From the NCBI RefSeq assembly GCF_000166275.1, contig NZ_CM001023.1, positions 4,384,501-4,448,500 of the forward strand: a stretch of DNA of 64,000 nucleotides, written 5' to 3'. The stretch's first letter is position 1; every line of letters starts with the position of its first letter. Positions 40,572 to 51,300 of the stretch are shown here, piece by piece. Both the position numbers and the translations under genes were made by a program. The DNA comes from Algoriphagus machipongonensis (lineage in GTDB: Bacteria; Bacteroidota; Bacteroidia; Cytophagales; Cyclobacteriaceae). The notes under the pieces are model-generated. The model was not told where the DNA came from. It was given only the letters and a program-made list of their open reading frames with translations, and did no database searches.

Positions 40572-43217
40572 TTAATTTTCATCTTTTAATGCCTCCATAA
40601 AGTAGTTGTAGTAATTTTTTAGATCAAGGTCCGTTTCTTCCGCCGCAACCTTGGAAATTTCTTCCACTACAGCCGCCTCGTCAGAAAATCCTAAAAGCGC
40701 CTGAAATGCCCCCAAGCGTAGGTAGCTTTGTCCTTCATTCTTCATCATATTTAACAAAAACTTTACAGCTTCTTCTTTTCCCTCTTCAGGAAAACGACTG
40801 AAATATTCTCCATAATAGCCCAAAAAGTAATAAAGCCCCTCGCCAGATAGCCTCTTAACCTTCTCATGAAACCACTCTCCCTTACCTGAAATAGGCTTGG
40901 TGATAAAATATTCCGCCATCGGCACTACATACCTGAAATTATTTTCCTCAGAGAAAGTTTTAACTATCTCAGGGTCTAAAGTCTTCCCCTCCATTCCAGT
41001 CAAGCCCATCAATGCAGAACTGGAAACTAATACTGAAGGCTCTTTTACCAATTCCATAAATAAATCTTCATAAGCTAAAGCATCATAAGCTGCCAAAGCA
41101 TCCAAAGCTCCAGCCCTAACAGAGTTTCTCTCTCCTGTTCGAGCGATCTCCATGACCATGACCTCTAGTTCCGGATTCTCTTCCAGCCACTCTGGATGCC
41201 CCTGAAGAATCCCTAGGGACTGCTCCCGAATTGACCAAAAATCATCTCGAATAGCATTTGGCATCAATAATCTTAACTCATCGTATGCCTGACCAGCTGA
41301 CAAACTATCCAAGGCCTCATACCTCGCAATACCTTTTTCAGAGATTTCATATTGCTTTACCCACTGCTCAGGACTTACATTTTGGTTCTTTATCGCTAAC
41401 AAATCTTTTCCCTCGTCAAAAAAGACCAAATCCAGCGGGGTATCATTTTCCAATGCAAATTGCTGAAAGGCTTCTTTTAACATAAACTGCTTCGTTTTTC
41501 TCTCCCCCTCTTCATACCAGCTAATTTCAAAAGGCATCTTGTAAAGTGGGTTTTCATTTAAATCTTGTATCTGAGTGATGGATATCAAAATATTTTCAGG
41601 AATAGAATAATCCACCTCCACATAAAGCTCAGGATGACCCTTATCCAAAAACCATTGATTGAAAAACCAATTTAAATCCTCCCCAGAGACAGATTCAAAA
41701 GCCATTCTTAAATCATGAACCTCCACATTGGAAAAGGCAAAATCATTTAAATATTTGTTCAGAGAGGCGAAAAAAACCTCATCTCCCAAATACCGTCGAA
41801 GCATATGCAAAATGACACCTGCTTTGGAGTAACTATGGGCGTCAAACATATCTTCCGAGTCCTGATAATAGTACCGGATTAGATCTACCTGTTTGCTCTC
41901 AGCTTCCTGAAAATAGGTTTCCATTTCTGCAACCAACTTAAGGGCAGCCTGATCTGGGCCATACTTGTATTCATTCCATAGGAACTCGCTATAATTGGCA
42001 AATCCTTCATTTAAAGGTAAATTTCCCCAAGATTCTGTGGTCACATAGTCCCCAAACCAATGATGGAAAAGTTCATGAGCAATGATATAATCCCACTCGG
42101 CATCGATGGCTTCCCTTTCATTCAATTGAAGCTCTTCCATGAAGATCGAAACGGTGGTATTTTCCATAGCTCCGGAAACAAAATCTTTTACAACTACCTG
42201 GTCATATTTGGGCCATGGGTAATCAACTCCCAATAATTCTGAGAAATACCCAACCATCTCTGGTGTGTTTTTAAATACGATCTTTGCGCCTTCCTCATAT
42301 CCTTTTTCCACATAGTAGCCTAAGGGAATACCTTCGTATTCATCCTCTACTCTGACAAAGTTCCCAATAGCAAAGGCCGTCAAGTAAGGAGAGTGAGGTA
42401 ATTTCATTTCCCAGAAATCTTTATGAAAACCATTCCCTAAATCCACCTGTTTTACCAATTCTCCATTTCCCACAGAGACCATAGAATCTGGCACTGTCAA
42501 CTTCAAAAGTTGAGTCATTTTTTCATTAGGATGGTCGAATGTCGGAAACCACTTTGAGTTATGCTCAGTTTCTCCCTGTGTCCAAATCATGGTAGGTTTT
42601 AATGGATCCTCCCCCAGAGGATCTATAAAATATAAGCCTTTGGTATCTGTGATAGCCTGACTACCATTTCCCGAATTCATGTTTGGGAATGCGGTGTATT
42701 TTATACTCAGTTGAAAAGTGTCTTGACTTGTTACCTCCTTTGGAAATGAAATTGTCAGGATTTGCCCATCATAAGCGTACCCAACACTGGAAGAATCACC
42801 CTCATTAATGAAATAAACTTTTCCAACCTCAAAGTCTTGCGCATTTAAATCCACCTTTTTTTGCGGCTTATTTAATGGGCTCATCTCTAAAACAGCCTGC
42901 CCTAAAACGCTCTGATTTTGATAATCGAAATCAAGATCAAGCTCGGTATGAAGTAAATCAAAAGTTCTGGTAAAAGCCCCTCGATAGGTATTTACTAGCC
43001 TCTCTTTTTCCTGAACCAATTCCAATAATTTCAGGGTGTCAAACTGATCCGTATTCACTTCAGTTAGCTCAGTACTCTGAACCCCAGTAGAATCAGTGGG
43101 TGAGTCAATAGTAGCTTTCCCTGATTTACAAGATCCTATCAAGAAAATTAGTGTTCCTATCCAGACCCAAGTGGACTTTTGTAAAATATCCTTTGCCTTG
43201 GTTTGCAATTGTTTCAT
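40572..43217 (-). CDS. M1-family metalloaminopeptidase, lipoprotein
   Basis: 881 aa from MKQLQTKAKD; an in-frame TTG at 43274 gives 19 more residues but spoils the signal. Lipoprotein signal with lipobox IGSC (Cys 30). The peptidase domain (about 70-560) contains the substrate-binding GAMEN (349-353) and the zinc site HELFH (381-385) with the downstream Glu in NEGFANYSE. A C-terminal helical HEAT-like region follows (about 620-880). It removes N-terminal amino acids from peptides and is probably anchored in the envelope. It is divergent from the biotin carrier gene. Its stop lies 44 bp from the tRNA-tuf promoter region. Confidence 0.93.
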   Translation of the reverse strand: MKQLQTKAKDILQKSTWVWIGTLIFLIGSCKSGKATIDSPTDSTGVQSTELTEVNTDQFDTLKLLELVQEKERLVNTYRGAFTRTFDLLHTELDLDFDYQNQSVLGQAVLEMSPLNKPQKKVDLNAQDFEVGKVYFINEGDSSSVGYAYDGQILTISFPKEVTSQDTFQLSIKYTAFPNMNSGNGSQAITDTKGLYFIDPLGEDPLKPTMIWTQGETEHNSKWFPTFDHPNEKMTQLLKLTVPDSMVSVGNGELVKQVDLGNGFHKDFWEMKLPHSPYLTAFAIGNFVRVEDEYEGIPLGYYVEKGYEEGAKIVFKNTPEMVGYFSELLGVDYPWPKYDQVVVKDFVSGAMENTTVSIFMEELQLNEREAIDAEWDYIIAHELFHHWFGDYVTTESWGNLPLNEGFANYSEFLWNEYKYGPDQAALKLVAEMETYFQEAESKQVDLIRYYYQDSEDMFDAHSYSKAGVILHMLRRYLGDEVFFASLNKYLNDFAFSNVEVHDLRMAFESVSGEDLNWFFNQWFLDKGHPELYVEVDYSIPENILISITQIQDLNENPLYKMPFEISWYEEGERKTKQFMLKEAFQQFALENDTPLDLVFFDEGKDLLAIKNQNVSPEQWVKQYEISEKGIARYEALDSLSAGQAYDELRLLMPNAIRDDFWSIREQSLGILQGHPEWLEENPELEVMVMEIARTGERNSVRAGALDALAAYDALAYEDLFMELVKEPSVLVSSSALMGLTGMEGKTLDPEIVKTFSEENNFRYVVPMAEYFITKPISGKGEWFHEKVKRLSGEGLYYFLGYYGEYFSRFPEEGKEEAVKFLLNMMKNEGQSYLRLGAFQALLGFSDEAAVVEEISKVAAEETDLDLKNYYNYFMEALKDEN

Positions 43218-43284
43218 ATTTGAGAAATAAAGAAAAGGCCGACATTGTCGGTTTTTAAGTAAATTCAGCTTCAAATTAACAGGA

Positions 43285-43779
43285 ATGTTTTCAGTAAGTA
43301 TCCAAAATGAGACCTATTCGGTAGAAATTTCCGAAAACACGGTAGAAGTAAACGGAAAAACTTTGGATTGGGATCTCCAGCGGATCTCAAACAGAAAAAT
43401 CCATTTAATCCGTAATAACAAATCACTGGAAGCAGAATTAGTTTCTTTGGACCAGGAAACCAAAACCTTGATCATAAAGCTAAACGGAAAAACTGCGGAG
43501 CTTCAACTCAAAGATCGTTTCGATTTATTGTTGGAAAAATTGGGTATGAATAACCTAAGCGCCGGAGTAATCCAAGACATTAAAGCTCCTATGCCCGGGT
43601 TAATTTTAGATTTGAAAGTCAAGCCGGGTGATGAGGTAAAAAAAGGAGATGTGGTATTGATTTTGGAAGCGATGAAAATGGAAAACATCATCAAATCTCC
43701 AGGTGATGGGATTGTTAAATCGATCAAAGTAAAGTTGAAAGAGAGTGTGGAGAAAAATCAAGTTTTAATTCAATTCTAA
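43285..43779 (+). CDS. Biotin/lipoyl carrier protein (BCCP-type subunit of an acyl-CoA carboxylase)
   Basis: 164 aa. The C-terminal half (about 95-164) is a biotinyl domain with DIKAPMPGLILDL and EAMKMEN, where K131 is the biotin attachment residue; the N-terminal half (1-90) is a beta-rich domain as in carriers of propionyl- or acetyl-CoA carboxylases. No carboxylase or biotin carboxylase gene is adjacent. Divergent from the aminopeptidase, and 132 bp upstream of pyrH. Which carboxylase it serves cannot be decided. Confidence 0.88.
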   Translation: MFSVSIQNETYSVEISENTVEVNGKTLDWDLQRISNRKIHLIRNNKSLEAELVSLDQETKTLIIKLNGKTAELQLKDRFDLLLEKLGMNNLSAGVIQDIKAPMPGLILDLKVKPGDEVKKGDVVLILEAMKMENIIKSPGDGIVKSIKVKLKESVEKNQVLIQF

Positions 43780-43844
43780 ATAAACTATTCCTTGTAAACG
43801 AGTTCAAAATTGAGATTTGCCCTAGCATAATGAGAGGAAGAGAT

Positions 43845-43852
43845 TATATTTG
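43845..43852 (+). promoter_or_regulatory. Possible pyrH promoter, -7 box
   Basis: TATATTTG on the plus strand fits TAnnTTTG, 59 bases before the pyrH ATG. The nearest upstream TTTG (43816-43819) is 25 bases away, not 19, so support is partial. Confidence 0.4.
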
Positions 43853-43911
43853 TCGGATTATTTTATGCTAACCAACAAGAACAGGCAACTCCTTTGCAAA
43901 TAAATCCATCT

Positions 43912-44622
43912 ATGAAATACAAAAGAATACTGCTCAAACTCAGTGGAGAAGCGCTTATGGGCGATAAGAGTTACGGAATCGACTCAAAAAGGCTTCAGCA
44001 ATACACCCAAGAAATCCAGAAAGTGAAAGATATGGGTGTTGAAATTGCAATCGTGATTGGAGGAGGCAATATTTTCAGAGGGGTTCAAGCAGCAGAATCT
44101 GGAATTGACAGAGTTCAAGGTGATTACATGGGCATGCTCGCAACATTGATTAATGCAATGGCTTTGCAGAGTGCTTTAGAACAAGCGGGACTTTATACAC
44201 GACTCATGTCAGGTATCAAAATTGAAAGTGTTTGCGAACCTTTCATTAGAAGAAGAGCCATTCGCCACCTTGAGAAAGGCAGAATTGTCATTTTTGGAGC
44301 AGGAATCGGAAATCCTTATTTTACTACGGATTCTACTGCAAGTCTTAGAGCTATTGAGGTGGAAGCCGATGTGGTTCTAAAAGGCACCAGAGTAGACGGA
44401 GTTTACACCGCAGACCCAGAAAAAGACGCTACGGCTACCAAATACAAAACAATTTCTTTCCACGAAGTGTATGAGAAAAACCTCAATGTCATGGATATGA
44501 CAGCATTTACACTTTGTCAGGAAAATAACTTGCCTATTATTGTGTTTGACATGAACAAGGCAGGAAATTTGAGTGACTTGGTAGAAGGGGAAGAAGTTGG
44601 AACTTTGATCACCACACTTTAA
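43912..44622 (+). CDS. pyrH: Uridylate kinase
   Basis: 236 aa from [17 protein letters not shown]; a TTG 18 bases upstream is in frame but unlikely. Phosphorylates UMP to UDP. Amino-acid-kinase fold with [10 protein letters not shown], the acceptor region [20 protein letters not shown], and [20 protein letters not shown]. Ten bases separate it from frr; pyrH-frr is a conserved pair, although tsf is absent here. Confidence 0.98.
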   Translation: MKYKRILLKLSGEALMGDKSYGIDSKRLQQYTQEIQKVKDMGVEIAIVIGGGNIFRGVQAAESGIDRVQGDYMGMLATLINAMALQSALEQAGLYTRLMSGIKIESVCEPFIRRRAIRHLEKGRIVIFGAGIGNPYFTTDSTASLRAIEVEADVVLKGTRVDGVYTADPEKDATATKYKTISFHEVYEKNLNVMDMTAFTLCQENNLPIIVFDMNKAGNLSDLVEGEEVGTLITTL

Positions 44623-44632
44623 GCTTAAGATT

Positions 44633-45193
44633 ATGGAAGAAATCGAATTATTCTTAGACGAGGCAAAAGAATTAATGCAAAAAGCAGTAGATCATACTGC
44701 AGCAGAATTATTGAAAATCAGAGCTGGTAAAGCGATGCCTAACTTATTGGATGGAATTATGGTCCAGTACTATGGCGCTCCTACCCCATTAAATCAGGTA
44801 GCTTCTGTAAGTACACCTGATGCCAGAACTTTATCCATCAAACCTTGGGAAAAAGGTCTAATTCCTGATATCGAAAAAGCAATTATTAATTCGGACCTAG
44901 GTCTTGCCCCTCAAAACAATGGTGAGCTAGTGATCCTAACAATCCCTGCACTTACTGAAGAGAGAAGGATCAATTTAGTGAAGCAAGCCAAGCATGAGTG
45001 TGAGAATGGAAAAATTTCTGTTCGAACTGTCAGAAAGGACACCAATGACTCCCTGAAAAAACTTCAAAAAGACGGTGCATCCGAAGATGAAGTAAAAAGA
45101 GCTGAAGACGTGGTCCAAAAGCTAACTGACCAATATTCTTCTAAATTAGACGATCTTCTAGAGAAAAAAGAAGCAGATATTATGAAGGTTTAA
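44633..45193 (+). CDS. frr: Ribosome recycling factor
   Basis: 186 aa. Splits the post-termination ribosome together with EF-G. Three-helix bundle plus small domain: RAGKAMPNLLDGIMVQYYG, TPLNQVASVSTPDARTLSIKPWEK, GKISVRTVRKDTNDSLKKLQ. Followed by a strong terminator. Confidence 0.98.
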   Translation: MEEIELFLDEAKELMQKAVDHTAAELLKIRAGKAMPNLLDGIMVQYYGAPTPLNQVASVSTPDARTLSIKPWEKGLIPDIEKAIINSDLGLAPQNNGELVILTIPALTEERRINLVKQAKHECENGKISVRTVRKDTNDSLKKLQKDGASEDEVKRAEDVVQKLTDQYSSKLDDLLEKKEADIMKV

Positions 45194-45211
45194 TTTATCC
45201 TTCAAGAAATG

Positions 45212-45240
45212 AAGCCCGGTTTACGAACCGGGCTTTTTTT
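45212..45240 (+). terminator. Intrinsic terminator after frr
   Basis: AAGCCCGGTT-TACG-AACCGGGCTT, a 10-bp perfect stem with a TACG tetraloop, followed by a run of T, 18 bp past the frr stop. Confidence 0.93.
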
Positions 45241-45289
45241 GTGCAAAACTTTTTAAAAACATGTCTCAGCTTCACCAAACCTAAGCTTT

Positions 45290-47941
45290 TTAGTTGATTT
45301 GGATAAATGTAGCCACTCCCATTCTTACTCCTCCCCTTAGGAATTCTCTGTCTTCAAATCCAGCTCCAATTTCCAATCGGAAAATTCTAAATAGGTTATC
45401 CAACGAATAGCCCACTTCCCAGTAATTCTTCGAGTTTTCTGTTTTTAGATAATTGAAAAAGAGGTTTTCTCTAACTCCTGAAAAACGGAGCATCGGCAAT
45501 TGCGTCAGCAGGAATTTCCTGAATTGATAGTGGAAAATCCCCGATACATAGGAAGTATTGGTGCTGTATTTATAGTAATCCATAAATCGATAATTAGACG
45601 CCGGCCCAAAATTGGAGAAGATCGTCCTGTTACCACCAAAGTGTTGGTAATCTTGGAAATACACATTTTTGTTACTCAAGAAAGTACCTGCAGACACGTT
45701 GAAATCAAACTTACCGCTGACACCAAATTCAAAATAATGTTCTATTCCAACTTCAATTTGATCAAAATCAGCGGAAGACTCAGAATTTGATATTCCTCCA
45801 AATGCTTTGTTATAGCTCAGTTTTATCAAAGGGGAATTGCTGGTAATCGGATATTTTCGCCCATTTCTAATTCCATACTTGACCCCAGGCCTCCACTCAA
45901 TGGAAGCATTCAATTTAAGAATATCATGATCAGCAAATGCTTGGTCATCAGTTTCTACATTCTCTGGCTGATTGGGAGTATACTCTCTTCCCTCTTTATT
46001 ATACCAGCTGTAATTGATATTATTAAAAAGCTGATGTCTATTGGCATAGGTTAAATTCCCTCGATAGGTAAATCCATAATTAACTCGGTGTGCCCAGTAG
46101 ATTTTAGCAAATTCCTGCTCATAGAGCTTCATGTAATTCTGCCTGAATAAGAGGGAGTAAAAAGCATTCACCTGTTCGTTGATTGGGTCTCCACCATTAA
46201 ATTGATAGATGTATTTCCCCCCTTCAATTCCAAAAGTATGTCCAGAAATTGGCTTAGTAGTAGACCAGCGAAAATCAACTTTCCCATAAAACTTATTACT
46301 CGAAAAGCCATAACGAAGCTCCGGTTCAATGTTGAAACTCTTTCGGATTCTATTGACACTATCAGCTAATTTCTCTTCTTGGTATTTTCTATAAAATAAG
46401 CCCATTCCAAGCTTAAAGCCCTCTACAGTGTTAAATGAAATCTTCGTCCAATTTTGCTTAAAACCAAATGACTTGCCAGCTCCAAAATTGTAAGTTGCCC
46501 CATTCATAAAATCCAATGGCCTAAACTTACTTCTTGCTTTTTTTGCTACCGAATCTACCTCACTTACTTTAGCTGCTTCCACCACTGCCAAGCTATCATC
46601 TCGGTTATAGCCCTCTATTTCTTTTTCTGTCAATGGCACAGGGCGAATACTATCCCAATAAGATAACTCACGCTTCTTAGCTAAGGAATCTATACTGTAG
46701 TAGCTTTCACGAATGACTTCCGGTTCCTCTCTTTCCTTCATCGCCTCCTTTTCGTACTCATTGATCATCTTCCTATACTCTTTTCGAGTCGTCGGCTGTT
46801 CCTTGGCCAACTGCTCCAAAGCAGATTCTGATTTATCAAATTCCGCTACTTCATCCGGAACTTCCTGAACTTTTTCATCAATGATTTCCGGCACATAGGC
46901 TAAATCAGGATTCATTGTCACTTCATAATCACGAGTAGAAGCCAGGTATTTAAACTCCCCTTCAAAGCCAAAAAACTTACCTCCAAAACGGTAAGTATGT
47001 GTCAAAGGCATCCAGACATTTTCGGCTACGGGCGCGTATTGCTGAGTTGCTTGAATCTGAAAACCCAAAAGAGAGGTTTTTAGATTTAAAGAATGAATGG
47101 CCCAAAGGTCTTCTATGATATAAATATATCCTTCAAAAACGCGTTCTCCTCTGGATCTGGGGGTTACTTTAATTTTATTGACCAAAACATCCTGATCAAA
47201 GAAAGTCCCTTCATACGTGAAGCGATAGTAAGCAAATGCTGACCTGGATAAGGGGGATATGATTTCGTTAATTTTTTCCTGATAAAAGCTCGTTTGAATG
47301 TATGGAGCTGGAGAAGTGGACTGGTTATCTCCATTGGTACGGATAGAGATAACTTTCTCCTCGACCTTATTTGGTTGAGTAAATGTGATCCTGGATACGG
47401 ATTCACTGGTATAGGCTTCGTTAAGATTTAAACCTTCTTTTTCCAGCGTTTTCCTTAGAAAAAATGGAGCATCTGTTAATTGACCAGTACCTTTCAGGTA
47501 CACCGTCATCGAATATTTTTGGAGCTGTAACCTATGGAATTTTGCTTTAGAGATCGCTTTTCTCATAATCGTAAGTGCAGGATCCTCTTGACCTGCTTTC
47601 ACTTCCACTGTACCTAAAGTATAGGTCTGTGGCTCAAGCTCAAAATCCATCTCTACCCAAGCATCCCCTACCTCAATGGTTTTTAATTGAGACTTATATC
47701 CTAAATATTGAACCAGTACATCATATACCCCGGGCTTCAGCTTGTATTCATAGTTACCTTCTTGGTTGGTGGGAACTCCGTCTCCCAAATTCCTGATATA
47801 AACGGAGGAATAAGGTAAAATTTCACCTTCTGTAGTCAGCACTTTGCCTCGAATCCCCTGTGCCAAAGCAGAGCTTCCAATTACCACCGAAATCAGTAAC
47901 AATAAAAAAGATCGAATAAAAATCTTGTTATCAGTAAGCAT
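45290..47941 (-). CDS. DUF5686 outer-membrane protein with carboxypeptidase-like domain
   Basis: 883 aa. Signal peptide (hydrophobic 12-26, cleavage near ALAQ), then a carboxypeptidase-regulatory-like domain (about 30-115: GIRGKVLTTEGEILPYSSVYI, GNYEYKLKPGVYDVLVQYLGYK). The DUF5686 region (about 115-880) includes a charged linker (about 370-450) and many amphipathic beta-strands at the C-terminus, ending FIQIN, consistent with an outer-membrane barrel. The family is widespread in Bacteroidota and its role is unknown. It stands alone, converging on frr. Confidence 0.88.
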   Translation of the reverse strand: MLTDNKIFIRSFLLLLISVVIGSSALAQGIRGKVLTTEGEILPYSSVYIRNLGDGVPTNQEGNYEYKLKPGVYDVLVQYLGYKSQLKTIEVGDAWVEMDFELEPQTYTLGTVEVKAGQEDPALTIMRKAISKAKFHRLQLQKYSMTVYLKGTGQLTDAPFFLRKTLEKEGLNLNEAYTSESVSRITFTQPNKVEEKVISIRTNGDNQSTSPAPYIQTSFYQEKINEIISPLSRSAFAYYRFTYEGTFFDQDVLVNKIKVTPRSRGERVFEGYIYIIEDLWAIHSLNLKTSLLGFQIQATQQYAPVAENVWMPLTHTYRFGGKFFGFEGEFKYLASTRDYEVTMNPDLAYVPEIIDEKVQEVPDEVAEFDKSESALEQLAKEQPTTRKEYRKMINEYEKEAMKEREEPEVIRESYYSIDSLAKKRELSYWDSIRPVPLTEKEIEGYNRDDSLAVVEAAKVSEVDSVAKKARSKFRPLDFMNGATYNFGAGKSFGFKQNWTKISFNTVEGFKLGMGLFYRKYQEEKLADSVNRIRKSFNIEPELRYGFSSNKFYGKVDFRWSTTKPISGHTFGIEGGKYIYQFNGGDPINEQVNAFYSLLFRQNYMKLYEQEFAKIYWAHRVNYGFTYRGNLTYANRHQLFNNINYSWYNKEGREYTPNQPENVETDDQAFADHDILKLNASIEWRPGVKYGIRNGRKYPITSNSPLIKLSYNKAFGGISNSESSADFDQIEVGIEHYFEFGVSGKFDFNVSAGTFLSNKNVYFQDYQHFGGNRTIFSNFGPASNYRFMDYYKYSTNTSYVSGIFHYQFRKFLLTQLPMLRFSGVRENLFFNYLKTENSKNYWEVGYSLDNLFRIFRLEIGAGFEDREFLRGGVRMGVATFIQIN

Positions 47942-48317
47942 AAATAATATTATAGCTTTAAATATACCTGAATCACTTTCTTAACAACAACCTCTTAATA
48001 TGATTTAAGAATTAAAAAACACTAAACAGAGTTGCCATATACATCGCCTGCTCACTTATTCACAACCTAATACGATCCAGGCTTTTCAAACATTCAATCG
48101 TAAAAGAAAGATTAAGGCTTATGGGATCTCTACGATTAAATTAAAAAACAGTTTATCACTTTAATTCTACCACTTCTGGATCGAAAGAAAACCCTTTTCA
48201 GGACCATGATTAATTTAAAATTCTTTATCCGCCTATGTATACCTATAAACGCGTCTCCATTTAAAATTTTTAGCCTTAGAGACTACTAATTTTCATTTGA
48301 AAGCCACTTAAGTGGTT
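47942..48317. other. 376-bp intergenic region without recognisable gene
   Basis: AT-rich. It should hold the promoter of the DUF5686 gene (minus strand; a loose TATATTTA lies at about 47961-47970 on the minus strand, without a clear -33) and the 3' end region of the FG-GAP lipoprotein gene. The palindrome CCACTTAAGTGG at 48304-48315 lies right after that stop and could form a weak terminator with only four G/C-rich pairs. No RNA gene seen. Confidence 0.6.
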
Positions 48318-51300
48318 TTATTCAATTATTTGAACTACCTCAAGGAAATCGTCATTTTTCGCATAAATCAACCACGTCTTCTTATTGACAGTTACCGTTC
48401 TAATCTCTCGCACATCACCACGGATTTTAAGCCTATCAAGCATATCCAATCTGAAATTCCCTAAGGAATCTCCCAAAAGAATCTGCCCCCAACTTCCCTG
48501 ATACGCACCAAAATAGGGAGAAGAACTAGTCTTGTTTCCCCCTAATACCAAGTCTAGATTTCCGTCTTGGTCTACATCTACCAGTTCAATCGCCTCAATG
48601 GGAGCAAATTGAGCTTCTACAGGCAGTTTCTTTGAACGAAACCCCTTGCCGTCTTGATTTATCAACACCACAGACTCAAACTGATGGGCTTCCAGATATT
48701 CTGCCTCTTCAGTATTTAAATAGGATAACAATTCATCCACACTCTTTCCAGCAAAATCCTCATTATGTAAAAATTTCTTTTTTAGGATTGGCATTTGTTT
48801 TACAAGTTCGTCTTTTGAAGCTATGGTATAATATTTCCCTTCCACTGAATAAGAAATAAGCTGTTCTGAAGTCCCATTTTGGTCAAAATCATTTACAATC
48901 ATTTTTACGGGATGTTCTTTGGAAGCTTTCAACCGACTATTTAAACCCAAATTGCCAACTACCAAGTCAGGATAACCATCTCCGTTCAGGTCTTCTGCAA
49001 CAATTGAGTTCCACCAACCTTTTGATTTTTCCAACCCAAATAGGCTGGTCTCATTTATCAACTCCCCGTCTCGATGCATGAAAATATTGATTGGAATCCA
49101 CTCTCCCACCACGATCAAATCCAGGTTACCATCTAGGTCTAAATCTTTCCAGACGGCATCCTTTACCATGCCTATCAATTCCAATTCTGGAGCAATTTCC
49201 TTCGTTAGGTTCAGATATTGATTCTCCCCTTGATTTTGAAATAAATAACTTTTTGGCCTATATCCATATTCCCCTACAACGTTCCTACCTCCAATCATTA
49301 GATCCATCTTCCCATCCTCATTTATATCCACCGCATTTACCACCGAAACTTGAGTGTTTGGTTCCAATGGTAACTTTACTTTTTGATAAAACTCCCCTTT
49401 TCCATCATTCAGATATATGTTGGTCGATTCACCCTGATCATTTGGGATTTGGATATTCCCTCCTCTTCCTACCAATAAATCCAAAAAACCATCCCCATTA
49501 CTGTCAAATAAAACCGCACTAACGTCCTCCAAATCAGCATCTTCTTCCAGTAAAGGCTGATTCACTTGATAAAATCGACCTTCTTTACTTTGAAAAAAAA
49601 CTACTCCAGACTGCCCTGATGCTCCTCCAACAAAAACATCATCCAGCCCATCTCCATTTAGATCTCCTGTGGCCAACGCAGGACCTTCACGTGACAATTT
49701 ATGAGGCAGTAATGGCTCCGTATTAAAATCATTATATTCATTTTCACGGTGTTGAAAATCTAGTCCAGATAAATCTTTATCCAAAACTTTCAACGAGGGT
49801 TCATTTGAATTTTCTACTGGTTGCTCAGAAAAAATTGCATTTGATTCATCTAATACAAGAGTCGTATTGACCTTGATATTTTTCAGGGTTTCTGATTTTC
49901 CACTTGGCCAGGTAACCTTTAGAGAATCTAAGCTATTGAAATCACCTAATCCAAAATGGACTTCCGGTGCAATGGAGGACTGGAATCCTCTGCTGATAAA
50001 GTTTTCCTGAATTTGAATCTGATCCTTGTGATACAACGCTACTCTTGCCCCAATTCCAAACTGGTTTAAACCAAGGCCTTTGAATCTCAATTTTAGATGA
50101 TTTACGATTTGGCTACTGTCAGAAATCTGCTTCAACTTATTTTCGTAAATACCCGCTGGTTGATTGATGTTATTAACCACCAAATCCAAATCACCGTCAT
50201 TATCCAAGTCCGCATATACAGCTCCATTAGAAATACCTTTTCCGAAAACACCCCATTCTTGGGAAACATCCGAAAAAGTAAGGTCGCGATTGTTTTTAAA
50301 AATGAAATTACTGACATCTCCTGGGGGCATTTCATCTGCTAGCCTCAGATCACTGATATCCGGTTTATTTTGTAAGCCATCTTCTATTTCAGGATTAGTA
50401 ACAAAATTGATATAATCTAGGTCATTGGGTCTTCTAACTATCCCATTGGTAACAAACAAATCTTTCCATCCATCATTATCAAAATCTCCAAACAAAGCTG
50501 CCCAACTCCAATCTGTTGCGTAGACGCCGGAGAATTGTCCGATTTCCGAAAAGGTGCCATTCGTATTGTTCAGCTGTAAACTGTTTCTAGACACTTGTCT
50601 TTCAAACCCAAACCCCAATTTGAGCTGGTATACTTCTTCGCTGTCTTCTCCTGCTGACATTTTTTGAATGATTTCATCCCTAGGCAACATGTCCATGGTG
50701 ATAAAGTCAATCCACCCGTCATTATTAAAATCTGAAAAATCGCTCCCCATTGAGAACCTACTGCTGTAATTGACACCAGAAGAAATTTGCTCCTTAAATG
50801 TACCGTTCCGCTGGTTGATATATAGGTAATCATTCTCATTAAAATCATTTGAAACATAGATATCTGGCCAACCGTCGTTGTTGATATCGGAAATTCCAAT
50901 ACCCAAGCCATATCCAATTTTGCTCGAAAAAATTCCTGCTTCTCTTGTAATCCCGGTAAACTTCTTTTCTCCGCTTTCTAAGTTGTTTCGATAGAGTCTG
51001 TCACCAGCAAACCCATCATCAAAATACCTAGATTCGGCCCCGCCATAACTTCTCTCAGTGTGCACGGCATGATTGAGCAAGTACATATCCAAATCACCAT
51101 CTTTATCAAAATCAAAAAATGCTGCTTGGGTGCTGAAGCCTTGAAAATCCAAACCATATTCTTCCGCACTTTCTGTAAAAGACAAGTCTCCGTTATTGAT
51201 ATACAATTCATTTCTCCCTCGTACTGATTTCCAGTTTCCCAGTCTACAAACGTAGATATCCAGTAGTCCATCTCCGTTGATATCCGCCATAGTCACTCCT

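Noticed and set aside
43243..43256. CCGAC-ATT-GTCGG hairpin between the aminopeptidase and the biotin carrier gene
   Set aside because: Only five base pairs with no T-run and no link to a promoter box.
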